A DNA stretch of 64,000 nt from Gavia stellata (Eukaryota; Chordata; Aves; Gaviiformes; Gaviidae): NCBI RefSeq assembly GCF_030936135.1, contig NC_082618.1:5553034-5617033 (forward strand). Reading direction: 5' to 3'. The notes below the pieces were generated by a model, which saw only the letters and a list, made by a program, of their open reading frames with translations, was not told where the DNA came from and made no database searches. How positions within the stretch are numbered: position 1 is the stretch's first letter; each line of letters starts with the position of its first letter. Positions 1 to 14,822 of the stretch are shown here, piece by piece. The translations under genes and the position numbers were made by a program.

Positions 1-3000
1 CTGAATTGAAAATTCCTGCACCTCTGGAACATATGCACCCTGTTCTTGGCTTGTCTCATCTGAACAGGATGATGTTGTTTGGCATCCTCTTAGCAGTTCT
101 CACGAGTGTGCTGGATGGTGCTTGCAAGAGAAGTGAGGGCTCTCCGGATAATTGTGTTGTATCCCTCTGTCTCCTCTGCTTCCTACTGCTGAGTGACGGC
201 TGGCACTACCCATGGCCATTCTCTGGGATCTGGATTGTGATCAGGGGGAGATGAGGACCGTACTTCTTCCTCACCTTCTGTGGCTGGTAGAAGAAAGATT
301 TTCCTTAATTTGAGGATCCCCATCATATTTTTTCCTCTGCCCCACCTCTTCTGCACTGGACCACTTCATTTTAAGCTGTTTTCATTCTTGTGTCTGGGCC
401 AACAGCATTAGCGCTGGTCAGGAGCATGGTCAACTTGGCTTTCTGGGTAGGAATAAGAAGTCTCAGCCTCCCAGAGCTTAAGATCAGGGAGGTGGAATAA
501 AAGCAACCTGATGGACCCCAGTAGCCCATGGGGAGGCCTGGGCTGGACCAGGGTTTTGTTCCCAGGCTGGTGGGTGATGCCAAGCCCCTTCACAAGCTCA
601 AGTACAAGGATTTTCAGAGCCTGGTATTTCACTGCACCACTCCATACTGGGGTGTCAGGTGCTTGAAAGAAGCACAGTTAGGACTAAGATGGAGAAAGAT
701 ATCCATGTGCACAGGATGGTGCGTAGAGGGAGGACTCCAGCTGTACCAGCAAGCTGCTCTTCTGCCTCCCACTGAAATGCTGGGTTGGGATGGTTCATGC
801 CGTTCAGGTGGGTTTAAGCTGTGCCGATGAAAGGAGACTGCAAGGGCAAAAAGCACGTGGTGGGAGCTTTGTCAGCTTGAGTGGTCAGGGGCCTCTGGTA
901 TCGTTGTACTGGTGAGCAGTCACTTAACCTTGGATACAGTCTTCTGTCTTAAATCTCTAAAGAATTTGTGCACCCTTGGGTTCAGTAAATGCTCTGGGAC
1001 AACACGAGTGAACACATGCCAGCTGGCCTGTCTGGGTGTTGTGGAACTGCAGATTTGGGTAGGGTGAGGCATTAAGCGTGCGTATCTTCATGCCACAAAG
1101 CATCAGAAAAGATGAGATACGCTTGTCGCGTTTACCATTTTGATTGATGCATACCTGTAGTTAAAATTGATCTATTAGTTGTCACTCTTGAGGATATGAG
1201 AAGAAACATGTCTTGGGGTGCAGCTGATGGAGCAGGGGCTGGGAGAGGAGCGTGGTAGCCATGACTTTACGTCTGGAGAAACCTCCATGGACAGTGATGC
1301 ATCTGGCAGGGTATAATGCATGCACTCTACAACTGAACTCTTCAGCTTCTATTTTGAACAGCTTCATGCCAAGTAAACCATGTGCAAACAAATGCGTAGA
1401 AAGTTGTGTGCAAGGGTACATATTTAGGAAAAATAAACGGTCCAAGTTTCTAACTGCCAATGCTTGAGTAACAAGCTGCTTCTTGGGAGGTGGCTTTGTC
1501 TGAGCTCAGACATGTCCTTGAATGCAGAGCACTGCTGGACTCGTTGGTGCTGCTTCTCTCCCTTGGCAGAGGCGAGTAGCGTGTTGAGACCTCAATACCA
1601 GTCTGGCAGGGAAGAGCAAAAAGGACTGTCAGACTAGAGCTAGCTGCTCAGTGTATCCCAGCCAGACACTAGGCTCTTCAGAGGCAGGTGTAGAGGAAGA
1701 GGGGGTTGGAAAATACCTACGGTCAGATCTGAGGGAGCCTTTCCTCAGTAGGGTTGGTGTCTGGGGCATTTAGGACTCTGCAGATCTGAAGCTGCCTTCT
1801 GCTTTTCTGCCCCGTTCAACCTCCTGACCTCTGACTGCCAGTGAAACATGAATGCATACCGGAATAACTGCAGTACAAAGCACAGTGAAACAGGATTTGC
1901 CTGGCTTCCCAAGCATTTCTCCATTGACAGTCTTGATAGGATACAGGCATCATCTTCCACTTCACCGTGGCAAAGCTGCAATGCAGGGCTTCGGTTGTCT
2001 CTGGATAGCTGATGCACCCTTGATGCTTCCAGGTGTTCTTCTAAGCTTCAGTGCTCTGCAGGTCAAGATAGCTTTTTTCCAAAGCTAATGCTGTTACGAG
2101 TATTTTTGTGCTAACTGGTTTGGAGACGGCTTAGAACTTCTTTCCTTTGCTGTCCAGGCCTTCGTTATTTCTTTCTGGAAGGCTGAAAGCCTTAACCAAC
2201 TTCTGTTCTTTACTGGAAAGGTAACTAATCTAGCTTGTTCTTGGCTGAAGTCTCCCTCCCTCCTATTAGATTCACGTGACTGCAGACAAATGGCAACCTG
2301 ATGTCTGGAAAGCAAAAATTCATGAAAACAGTAGCAAGTATTTACTCGATTCGTTTCTGCAAGCAATGGTCACCACTGGAAAGTGATAGCTTGGAAACCC
2401 ATTTTAGCACCTGCTAAAACAAAGGGGAGGTAGCTGTGAATTTGTTGCTGTACCGGTGAAGATACGGTGGTTTTGTCTTTCAACCTCTGCAACCTTCAGC
2501 TTGACTTCAGGATGCTGTTCAGATAAATAGCCATGGCTGGTTTCACACTGGTGGTAGTTAGATAAAATGCTCTGCCGTGACTGCTGGCTACCAGGCTCTG
2601 CCTGTGCTCCTGCTGGTGCAGCTTTTAGTCTTTGCAGGTGGGGGAACTCTTCTTCCCTCGAGGAGACAAAATGTCTTTGTGGGATCCCAGGCCACGGCTT
2701 GCACAGTGCTGTGTGAATGTACTGTGCATTTACACGTGGGTGGTGGAGGACCCTGCAAGACGAGTGAGGCTGCAAGGGAGCACGGCTGTGCTCTCCTGTG
2801 CAGGATACGGGCAGTGCAGCGGCATTGCTGAGGTCCCTCCAGGTCTCTGCTTCTGCCTCCTCCCACTTTCCCCCCTCCAAAGCAGAGCAAGCTTTGAGCA
2901 GCTGTGGAGGACTTTGCAAATCTGCACTTGGTCTGGAGCAAGCAGGAAAGGGGAAGGATATGGACCCGCGACCAGCTGGCTGTGGGGTTCGTATAATTTG

Positions 3001-6000
3001 GTGGTGTGTCATCTCCTCGTCTGGGCACGGCCAGTGCTGTCATAGCCAGCTTTCTCTTGTTCGTTCCCCTGGCTGCTTGATCTAATGAGCAAAGTACCTC
3101 CTCCCATCCTAAAATGAAGGAAAACAGTGACAAAAGGACTTTCTTTCTGCTCTTTATTTCTTTAAGAGGCCTGACTCCTTTCTCCAGAGTCCAGACGTCA
3201 AAATGTTGGATTCCTACCCATGGCTCTGGGTGAGGAGCCTGCCTTGGGGAGGAGCTCGGCAGCAGGATGGCTTTGTCTGGCTTCTCCGAGTGCACAATGA
3301 TGGCGAGCCCGAGCTTCCATGTCTCTCCAGACCCTCCGGTGGGCCAGAGCCCCGGGAGCTGCTGGGGCTGGTGGAGCATAGGGTTTGATGTTCACCCAGG
3401 AGTCTCACCCTGGTTGCAGTGCTGGTTTGCTTGGTGGGGTCTGGAAATGCTCAGAAATGGTAAATTCTGGAAAACCGAGCTGACATGATGAGGCAGCACT
3501 CCTCGGGCTGCAGGAAACACTGATGTGACTGTCTATCGTGTAGCTAGTGAAACAAAAGCCTTTGTCTGCCTATTTAAGTACAAACTTCCCCCAATCTCAG
3601 GTTTTTCTCTGCTAACCCAGATTTAGTCACATCTCAGGAATGACCCAGCACATGCTCAATTAATAAACAAAGTATTAAACAAAACTGATTTTTGGTGCAA
3701 AACTAGTGATGTAGTGGCCAAGGGCAGTGCATTAGTTAATAGCAGTAGGAGAGTAACTAGAGAACATGTCACTGATGATGGCATGAGATTCCCTTAAAGT
3801 GATCCCCAGATTAGGGATTAGAGTACTTAATGTTTTTTCTTCTCTAAAGGAGATGTTAGGATTGAGTCAGCCGATGGGTGTTTGAGGCAGCTCTACTTGG
3901 ACAAACGCAAGTCTGCAGGGATTCAAAGTACAAAACATTCCTTAATTGCTGGCAAATTCCCTCTGATCTTACTGGATGAGTTGGCTTGCCTGGGATGTAT
4001 CTTTGCTTATGTACCAGGCGGAGCTTCTTGGCATGTCAGGCTGCTTTTGATTCCTCTCTAAGATGGTTTCAGCAAGGCTCTAGAAAAATACCAGTGAGAA
4101 GTCTCAGCTTCAGCGTTAACGAGGCTGCTGATGGACGTGTTGTTTGGACAGTTGTGGTGCTCTGCAGCATAAAGTTTATTAATAGTAGTTGGAGAAGCTG
4201 TTGCTGTGCTGTATGCTAACAGATACTCTTAAGAACTGCTGTAGGAGATCTGCACTTGTAAAAGACTAATGCTTAGTATTCAGCAGTGAATGAGAACCTG
4301 GGGAAGATTAACAGCCTTTGATTTACACCCAGCTGAGGAAGGCATTGGAGCTTTGCCTGTTTATGCTGTTGGGCTTTGTTATGTGGGATGAATATTTCAT
4401 TACCTTGAAGTTGGGAGCTTGGCTTCTGTGTTTGGTGGTGTCAAGACGTCGGTGCCCGAGGGGCTCTGTCACCTGTGATGAACTGAGATCAAATCTGTGG
4501 TAGTAGTCCCTTGGGCTTCAAAAGAGGGCTGGGAGGAGATAGCTGGAGCCAGGCGAGGGTAGTTAAATCCACAGTCAGATCTAGAATAGTAAAGTGACCC
4601 TCCTTGTAATTTAAAATTGGCTGCAGTGCTCCAGAAAGCTGCCAGAGCAAAAACTTGACTTTCTGTTCTGCATGTTCATTTAAGAAATTAAATAAAATTG
4701 TCTTTGCTAGAGGTGTGTAACATCAAACCTGAAATCCCTAAAGCAGTGGGAGGGTAAAGTACATCTGGAGGGATAATCACCTTACTTGCTGATGCAGAAA
4801 TGAAACATATCGTGGAGCTGGCATGCTGGAGTCCACCTGGGTGTTCTGGAAAGTCTCTTGCTTAATCTGGTAAAACACGTTTCAGACACTGCAAGGAACT
4901 CTTGGTTCTGCAGACCAAAGGACCTAGAGCAAAAATCTTGGTGGTTTTTTCTATTTCCAGAACCTTACTTTGATGCGCAACAAGCAGGCTTTCCCAAAGT
5001 GTTCGGGATAATGACATGAAGTGGTTAAAAACTTATGCCCTAGCTGCAGGGAGTTGTTTGCATGGTTGCAGCTTCTCCCATTTCATCCTCCTGGAGCAGC
5101 AGCTTGCCAGCTGCCGTGGCAGCAATGGCTCTGCCATGCAGGAGGAAGCTGTGCAAGCAGCCAAGAATTGCCCAGTTCATCCTGCTCCGGCAGACCTGGG
5201 AGCAGGCTCGCTCAGCAGCCAGAACTTGCTCTCAACCTTTGTGTGCTGCCCGTGGCACATTGTCTTTCCTCTCTCTGCTTGGTTCAGCTGAATAGATGTC
5301 ATGAGTACAGCATAACGCTGTCATTTTTTGAGCCCCTGATTAAGGACAAGCTTCTCGTGTTGGCCTGGCACTTGAAACTCAGCGGAGGATTTGATGATCT
5401 GTTGGCAGGGTACTTGCCGCCTGGCAGTGAGGCTGGAGGTGAGCAGGAAAGCACTAATATCTGAGCCAGATTAGTGCTCTTAGAAGCTGTGAGGTAAGTC
5501 TTTAAGAAGCTAATGCTGCCAGCAGCACTAAACACCCTCCCCACATGAAACTTGGTTCATTTATCTAGTGTGTCCCTGCTTACATGCTGGAGTCCCTGAA
5601 GTCTGTCTAGCTTGGTTTTGTTTTGCTGTAAATTGGAGGGGGGGGGGAGAATTCAGTCTTCCCCTATGTTGACCAAGTCTTAAGACTCTAGAAATGACCA
5701 GTGGTCATCCCATGGATGGCTGCTTCAGCTAAAAAGCCTGTGAGTGGATGGACTTTTCTGAAGAAGAATAATGCTTGAATGGGAAAAAAAAATTAAAAAA
5801 ATCAGGTCTTTAAACTTGTACAGAAATGCTGTTGAGGAAGGAGCTGCAGTTGTTCTTCAAGAGCTTTTCAGAAGAGTCTATACAAATCACTGAATTGTCA
5901 TTCTCCTTTCAAAAGGATCTACTCTGAGCTCCTAAAACTTTTGGCATGCTCCAGGAGCACATCTGAGCTCTCATGGCAGTGGCGTGCTGTGGCACTGGTC

Positions 6001-9000
6001 TTCCACATGCTTTGCAGAAAGCTTGGAGAAAAGGCATATCAGCAGGGAACAGACTGGATAATCCGAGGCAGGATTGCTCCCCAGGCTGTTGGGTGACGGA
6101 GCAGGGTGGTGATCTTGGGCTGCTGCTGAGGTGCTTGCAGAAACGCAAAAGCAGGCAGATGATGCTTGCCAGCCTGCCATATCTTGGGGAAGGAATAGCT
6201 TGGCATCCCTTCTGTTGCTTTGTAGTTAGCAGGCAAAGGTGCTGGTATCCCATCTGCCAGAGATGGTGTGACGAGCCCTGAGTGACAGTCCTCTTAAATG
6301 TTGGGACTGATGTGGTTCCACTTGCTGCTTTCTCCATCTGGTGGCAGGAAGGCACTAGACCAAGGGCAATTGATTATTTTTTTTCCCCAAGAGTTTTTAA
6401 TAGGTACAAGGCAGCTAGCAGCAGCAAGACAGTGAAACAAGTTGTCCTACGACCAGTTTTCATCTTGTTTAATAGCCTGTCTTCCAGTCAGGCTAACAAG
6501 AATCAAGGTGTTAATAAGGAAGACAAGAAGAACTTGGGCATGATTCTTTAATGGCTCAGAAAGCAGATGCTAGCTATAGGAGCAGCTCCCTGCTACAAGA
6601 CTGTGCAATGCTAATTCAGAAATGGTTTGTAGCTCTGCATTGATGCACTTGAAGAGCATACATGATGGCCATGCTGGGATCGTTCCTTCCAGCTGGTTAT
6701 TGCAATGTGTCTGAGTTGCGGTCTGACAACTCAATAGCCATGGCAGATTGCAAGACCCAATAAATGTGCCTGGAAGCCATGTACGGAAGGCAGGCGGATG
6801 TTTGCTCGTGCTTGCCTTATCTCAAAAGCTGCAGAAGAAGCTGGTGAGGCAAATCGATGGTACCATGGTGTTCTGCAGCAGGAAAAACTTGAGCCGTTAG
6901 ACCAAATGCTGGGACTGCAGCACTGCAGATAAGGGGTGGTGGTACATGAAATGCTGCTACCAAATGCAGAACTGTTCCCACTGGCATTCTCACCTTGGCT
7001 CCCTTATGACCTTTTCCGTGCAGGAAAGACCCAAGAAGTTGAAACTGGCTTTTTTTCTACCTGAAATCCATCAGAGCCAGACTGAAACTGGAGCAGATCT
7101 GCAGGCTCCAAGGACCGAACCTGTGTGTAGTGTGATGAAATTCACTTTGCCTTAAGTAGTTGTTGAGCTACAGAGCCCAATGAAATGAATGAGCTCTTGG
7201 TTTTCACATCTCCCCTTCCAATTTGAAGACTTTGTCTGGGGTGGTTCAAAGTCACTTTAAATAATAAAGGCTGCAGAATGGGATGAAAGCCACTGTTAAC
7301 TGTAGGAGCATGCGGAAATCCTAATCAGTGTCTAGAGTGCCTAAGTAGCCTTTGAGATCCAGTTATGCTACAAGCAATAAACAATCTTATTCTGCAGACA
7401 CTGGTCCTTGATGCACTCGGAGCAATTTGAAACATAATGGCAGAACCATCCCATGTGCCTTCAGCTGCTGTCCTGCAATGAGAGCCAGCCCCACCAGCTT
7501 AAAAAATGAGAACTAGTATATGATTATTCATACTGAAACAGTCAAAGGAGACAGCAGTGGGGAACTAACTTCTGCCCGCAGCCTGCTTGTGCTTTTCTGG
7601 TCTTGTCTGAGATGAGCGGAAGGGCTCGACCTGCAGCTGAAAATCCCCCTGGCCATGCTGAGATAAAACACAAGCAGAGAGGAGAGCGGAGGGGGACAAC
7701 AAGGAGAGAAGTAGTTATGGTGTGACTTCCACTTGGGAAGTATGACATGGGGGAGGAGGCCAGAGAACAGGGGGAGAAAAAGACCCAAACCGGTGAAATC
7801 TGGTAAGATTTTTTAGGTTTAGGTCTAGTTTAACACACGCCTACTTTCTGTCAAAGTAGGACAGTGCTTAAGAAAAGCATCTTTCTGACTGCTGCGATGG
7901 TGTCATAGGACAGCTTGCTCTGGAACACACAAGGAGAAGCTGTTCTTGACGAGGTTGTGCGACATCTAGTCGTGACTGTAATCAAGCCACCAAGTAAGGG
8001 TGATGATTTAATGTGCTTGAGGGCAGCCATTTCTTCCAAAGCTAGACGTAGAGTGAGATGGGGACAGAAAAACCAGGCAGTCTCTCTGGCACATCACTTC
8101 CAAAATGACAGCACTCGGGCTGCTGAAAGCGGTCTGGTGCTTGCAGATGGGTGATGGGGTCCCACCACGGGACAGCGGGGGGAAGGTGGCATGGCTGCAG
8201 GTAGTCATGAACATTTATCAGCTGCTGGAGCCTGAAGTGGTTGCAAGCTGGTTGCTCCCCTTGCCCGTGGCTTCAGACCAAGTAAGAATTTCAGTGGTGG
8301 GACTTCTGGCCAGAACATTTTTTTTAAAAGCACATTTGCCTTTTAAAAAATAAAACAGGGAAGGGGACCTTCAGGCCAGACCTCAGTGTGACTAACAAGG
8401 TGCATGTGAAGGAAAACAAGGCAATTGCTAGGGTTTCTGTTGAGAGATAACATACTTAATTACATGGTGCAGAAGCCATAGATAGAACAGAGGAAATGCA
8501 AGTGCTAAGGAGGAGATGGCTGTTGTGTATCCTGGTGGAAGAGGAGCTCTGGTGATGTTCCAAGGCTGTTCTCAGTGGACAGTTTGAGGTCCTCATGGTT
8601 GTCTGTCTCTCTCCAGGAAAGTCTGGCTCCTTTGTAGATGTCTGATGTCTGCAGTGCCTTGGGATCTCTTCTAGGCAATCAGAAAGCACAAGTGTTGAGG
8701 CTTATAACATGGGTTAAACTGTCAAGCATTGATGGTATTCCCCAGGGAAGAATCTCTGGGTCTGCTCAGCTTGCTCTGCTGTATGCTTTAAGATAAGACA
8801 TCAAAGCTAGGAAGGAGCCATAAATGGGTGGGCACTTAGTTATAAAACTAAGTGAAAATCCATGTGTATTAGGCTGAACAGGTAAAACTAAATCCAGTGA
8901 TGGATCTCCACTGCAGCTACTGAAAGGTCCTCAAAAATGATTATTTCATGATGTATTCAGGATTATTACTTCAGACCTACTGAGGCAAGGTGAGAAGTGG

Positions 9001-10254
9001 AGGATAAGAGTCCTGGAATAAGCCCCATAAGCAAACTAACCTGCCGCTGGCTGGGAGCAAACCTCCCCTGTAGGTCTCAAAAAAGCCTGCTAATTAGGAT
9101 GCTTCTGGAAAGAAGGTGCAGTAGGAACAACCCTTGGGCTTTTGGAGAGCATGGACCTTGACATTAGGGGCAGGTAAAGTTTTGCATGCTCCCTGGTTTC
9201 TCCGCACGAGGCTGAACCTTCCCCTGGCCGCAATGCGATACTTGAGCATGCCGGGAGCCTGCCAGGTTTCGGACAGAGTGCTGAGTCAGAGCTCACGGCT
9301 GTAGTAGAGAAATCAGAAGAACCTTCTCCAAGATCGTGCTGCTTCTGAAGAGCTTTGTTGCAGATCAGAGGGCTTTGATTTGTACAAACCTCTGGACGCT
9401 CAAGCAGTAGAAACCCTAAACTTCCAGTAGTTTTTGTCCAGTGGGAACTGTTGGACTATCCTTGTGGCTTTAGGGCACTTGAGTCTTGGTGGTGCAGACA
9501 CTGCACCCTCAAAGGCTGTAGGAACTGGTGAGACTGGAACTTGGCAGCGTCCTCAAGCTTGGTGATGGAGCCTGCCTCCAAGCTAAAGCCTGTTAGTGTA
9601 GACAGCTCCTAGCCAAGCCCAGTGTCGACCTGCGCTCCCTGGCTAGGTGTCTTCTCCTCTGCTCCTGCCCTTAGGCAGGGCTTCTGCCGAGCCCAGGGCT
9701 GCCTGCCGTGTGAGAAGGGTCTGGCTCCTGGCACGTGTGTCACGTGCTGTGATAGGGCATGGGGCAAGCTCTTGCAAGTAAGACCACTGCCTGCAGACTA
9801 GACTTTTTTTTTTTTTAGAATAGCTAAAAGACTTGCATCTATCAAGTTCCCAGCTGCATGAGCATGTGGACTAGCCCTTTGCGCTCGGCTGTTTATGCCA
9901 CACGCAAGGCTTGACTCCATTTCAGCCGCAAGCATCTCCTGTCCCATATCGTGCCCCCCAATCTACAGGGGCACAAGGGTGAAACGAGGCTTGACAGTTA
10001 CTGAGATCTGTGGTGCAAGTTGTGCTTTTCTCTGCTGTCAACCAGGGAAGTAAAACTCCAAAATGACTGAGCTTCCCAGAGAGCCGGTAGACTTCCAGCT
10101 GGAGGCTGATGGCTTTGTGTTCCTGCCAAGCCCTCTTAATGCCAAATTGAGATTTTTCTTTGGATATTTGAAATCTCTAACTTCATGTAACAGTGCTGGG
10201 AATGGCATCAGGTAACCTAATGCTCATAGGGTTGGTCTGTATGTGAGACTGCTG

Positions 10255-10302
10255 CCCTTCTTAAGGGAGGTGAGACCCCTCCGGGGTCTGACTTAAGAAG
10301 GG
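10255..10302. repeat. Two-tier inverted repeat / hairpin in YWHAG intron
   Basis: The outer arms CCCTTCTTAAG (10255-10265) and CTTAAGAAGGG (10292-10302) are perfect 11 bp reverse complements. Inside them AGACCCC (10273-10279) and GGGGTCT (10283-10289) form a second 7 bp stem with a 3 nt loop. An asymmetric bulge of 7 nt on one side and 2 nt on the other separates the stems. The element would fold as DNA cruciform or as intronic RNA hairpin. Its function is unknown; it could be a relic of a small inverted-repeat element. Confidence 0.75.
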
Positions 10303-11699
10303 GGTTCTAGTAATATTAATTTGGATGCTGGAAACAAACATTAGCAAAAATTCTCCAAAAGGGCTTGTAATGTGACCAGCGCAATCTAATGCAGGCCTGA
10401 TGCAGGATATTGCCTTATTGATGTTACATCAGAGGTGTTCAATGCAATGCTATAAATTAAGTATATCGGAGCTTGCTGTTTAGCATCTGGCGTGATTGAA
10501 CTCACTTTGTGTTGGTATCCTGCAGTGTAAGGAAAAATCAGCATGTGGTTGGCCAGCACAGGCTTACAGTGAAGGCACAGACCTGCATCCACTTGACAAG
10601 TTCCTGCAGCGGTTTCTGGATAGTCTTTTGCTGGAGATATTCGCTTGAACAACGCTGTTGGCACAAGCAGCGCGACAGTGACTGTGCAGTCCCATGCTGG
10701 TGTGCAGAGTTTATCACGGCAGAAAACACCAGGCCATCCTTCGGCTGTGCGGTGGGGCAGGCAAGCAGGCAGCAGCGTCTTGGCTGTAGTGCTGGGGCAT
10801 GGCAGGCAGGTTCTGGGCAGGCCTGGAGGTAGGAGTGTGGGCAGTTCTCAAAGGCAGCTTAACCTGGGATGCATCTTTTCCACCTTCCAGGGACTCTCTG
10901 ATTAAGGCAGCTAAGCGTACCTTTGCTATCCGGTATCTGGTGTCCTGGGCATCTTGCATTTTCTTCCTAGTGGGAATGCAAGTGCCAGATGGTTCTTCTT
11001 TCTTCCTCCCTTGGTTCAGTTGCAAACTGAAATACATGCAGGATTACAGCCTTTTCCCTCCCCACTCCTAGTGCTGAGGGATGTGGTCCCTGTCTCTGGC
11101 CATGTTACACCTTTGCATTTCTCTGCAGTGCTGTCTTACTGGCAGCCTGGGTACTGCTAGAAAGGAGTTACATGGTTAACAAGGTTCCCCTTCTGCTTTG
11201 AGAAGTTCCCTGCCAGCTCCCTGGAGGAATCGGCTTTCTCCACAGGTATACCTTCCATCTGTCAGCCAGTTTGTTGAAAGGATTTTGACAGGCAACTTTC
11301 TTCTGTAATCCTTAATAGCTTCAAATTTAAAATGTTTATGGCAAAGCTAATCCTTCAAAACTCCCTGTAGTTTTAATAAATCTGTCCTCCAGCGAGACTC
11401 TTCTGGCGAGAGGAGGTAAATCTACTTCTTTCTGCAGTGATAAATATCTGCAGACTTGGCTGTGGGGCAGCTTTAAAGTCACCTGCTTGGTCCACACTTA
11501 AAACTGGTTTCTCCACTCAGAGCATCTCGCTAAAAGCAAGACCTCATGTGGTTATCAACCTTCATAACCAGTGTCAGGTCAGAAAACTGTTGGAGTCACT
11601 GAGTCTCTTGTAGTATGGCTGTCGATGTTGGACACTCCATTTACAGCTGAAGGTAAGAGAATAAGTCAGGCTGGGATTTCTGGATGTTTCTAGTCCCAA

Positions 11700-11860
11700 T
11701 TCCCTTATTCAAAGCAGGGCAACTTAGATGGGACAAGACCCTGAGTAACCTGATCAAGTTCTGAATATCTCCAAGGATAGACAACCCATAAGCTTAGGGC
11801 AGGGGAACACCTTCATGGTGCTCCAGTATCTTTCAAACATGGCTTTAACCTCACAGTATC
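11700..11860. repeat. Probable degraded CR1-like LINE fragment
   Basis: The stretch around 11740-11850 (gatcaagttctgaatatctc, then ccaaggatagacaaccc and a cttcatggtgctccagt segment) resembles the 3' part of avian/reptilian CR1 retroposons, which commonly contain a 'gaatatctccaaggatggagactcc...' string. The match is from memory and diverged, and the boundaries are approximate. No CR1 3' terminal octamer repeat was seen. Confidence 0.45.
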
Positions 11861-13965
11861 TTTAATTTATGTTTGCGCAGGTGTCGCTCAGAGGGAAGAA
11901 TGAATGGAGTCATCTCAAAGTTCTCAAGTCTTGTAAAAATACAGACAACTAGAGACCTCTGAACTTGGAACACAAGGCAGCCTGGAAGCAGCATATAAAT
12001 GACTTGCTAAGGGTATTTTAGCATGTTGCAGTTGGGCTGTGTGCAGGGCTGAGCCTCTGCCCCAGCCCCTCTGTGGGAAGCAGCATACCACACAAAACCC
12101 CTGTGATTAAACAGCTGCCGTTAGCCTCACTGGGAGAGGTGGGACGTGGGTTAGTCCCCTGGCACTGGGAGCTGCTGGATGACCCAGGCATCGCACACCC
12201 TACTTACCTTGGGGCGTGAAAGCTGGGAGCTGCCTTGGCATGCTGCCCCGTGCACCTTGTCCTGTATCGGTGGCAGCTGCTGATAGTCACAGGAGACTCT
12301 GTCCTCTTTAATGTGACACCCATTTCCCTGGTTCCTCAGCCGTCTTTTACCCTTGACACAGAAGGCAGTTGTGCCTGGCTTGCACAGCAAGACCCTCTTC
12401 TGTATGGAGACGGGCTGTTTGCTGCTTCCCCTGCCAGGCTGTAGAACGTCTCGTGCAGCAGCACAGGTCCGCACAATCGCGGGAAGTGGGAGTGGAGGCT
12501 CTTCTTGCTGCCTCTGCCTTGAGGAAAGGAGTAGAGGGGGTTCAGATCAGAGACGAGAGTGCTCTGCTTGCTGCGTGGAAAACTAAGGCTTAGCTGTAGC
12601 TTGGTTTTGGGAGAAGACATTAGCCAGACCACGGCTGAACAGCCGCAGGGAGAGCTGCAGGCAGGAGTGGATGTTGCTGGAACGAGCAGATCAATAAGGT
12701 ATAAGCAAGGGTGAGTCATTCCAGGCCACTCGGATGTGGTCCTGGGCTGGAGCATCCTACACCTTCCAGTATGAGCCCTTGGCCTCCTGATCACCACCAT
12801 AAATGTGGTTATCTAAGCCCAGAACAAACCTTGTCCTTGCAGATGCTTGTGAAAATGACTCAGTATTTGCAGAAGGCTTTCACATCCAAACCATTACCTA
12901 ATCCTTGTGAGAAGTGACTGCCAAGAGGAGGCTTACAGGTTCCTGTTCCGCTGGTCCGCTTCCCATGCGGCCGTACCCAGGGTGTGTATGTGGTGGGGCG
13001 GTGTACCCCCGGGGGAAGGGGACAGCAGCAAATATCCAGGCTCAGAGTGCCACTTGGCAGCTGTAACTATCCCAGCTGAGCAGCGGTATGGAGCAGCCTG
13101 GCTGTCACAGCGTCCTGGGCTGCTGCACCCTCTCCAAGGGCGCAGAGACCCACGTACAGGGCACAGCACGGAGACAAGGGGGATGCAAGCCCTTCCCGAG
13201 CTGCCTGCCACCCATACGGCAGGGCAGCTGGTGCAGCGGTTGGCCGGCTGCCTTGCCGTTGCTGGAGGTGCTGCCTGGGTGGCTTCAGCCAGCAATGGGT
13301 TTGTGGGAGCTGGAATGCGATTATTGCAATATCAAGTGTGACGCTTCCCAGTAACTGAACTGGCCAAGGCGGAGTTTGGCAGCCCGCTTGTGAGATGGCT
13401 CTGTGCTCCGTCGTCTCCTTAATCCCTCTGTTGCCGCAGCGCGTGAGGCAGGTAGAAGTGATACTGTGCATTAACGCTGTTATCCTCAATGAAGAAAATC
13501 CTGTGTGGGAAGAACATACTCTTACCATGTGAGCTTTTAAGTCCTTATCTGTGCAGATGCCTTAGGCAGCTGTAATTTTAACATCTAACGTATTCTTTAG
13601 GCATCTCAGAAGCATGCCCCGTGCTTATGGGAAACGGAAAAGATGAACACCCCGTAGCTATGGTATTGTTAATCCATGCAGCTAGCTCGTAACCCTAGAC
13701 CGTCTCCACCCTCTTTGCTTTGCTGACCCTCTTGCCTGCATGGCAAAGTCCAACTCTCATCTCGCAGGTGAGGATCCTAGAGGATTTTTCTCATTCTGGA
13801 AAACACTGACCTTCTGAGAGATGGAGAATACCTCAAATAAAATCCAACCCACCCCTCTTGCTGGGGGACTGGACCATGCTGTGATTTCCCAGCCGCCTCC
13901 CTCTGGGATGGGAGTGGACGCTAGATGACTTTGCGAGCCGGCTGCCTGCTCCTGCCTCTCACTAG

Positions 13966-14715
<750 letters not shown>

Positions 14716-14784
14716 ACCCCCCCGATGGACTGGCAGCCGCACGCTGATGCTAACTACTGCAGTCTTTATTTTTTTCCCACAAGT

Positions 14785-14822
14785 GGGGGGGGGGTCAGGG
14801 GTGGGGGAGGGAAAGGGAGGGG
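14785..14822 (+). promoter_or_regulatory. G-quadruplex-prone tract in YWHAG 3'UTR
   Basis: Starting about 70 nt after the stop codon there is a run of ten G followed by G-runs of 4, 5, 3, 3 and 4 separated by 1-3 nt. This meets the usual G3+ N1-7 pattern several times over. It lies on the transcript strand, so an RNA quadruplex is possible. Confidence 0.6.

Noticed and set aside
2404-3379. Overlapping minus-strand frames of 202 and 263 codons in the YWHAG intron
   Set aside because: No domain, no splice context linking them, and frames on the opposite strand are equally open; treated as chance.
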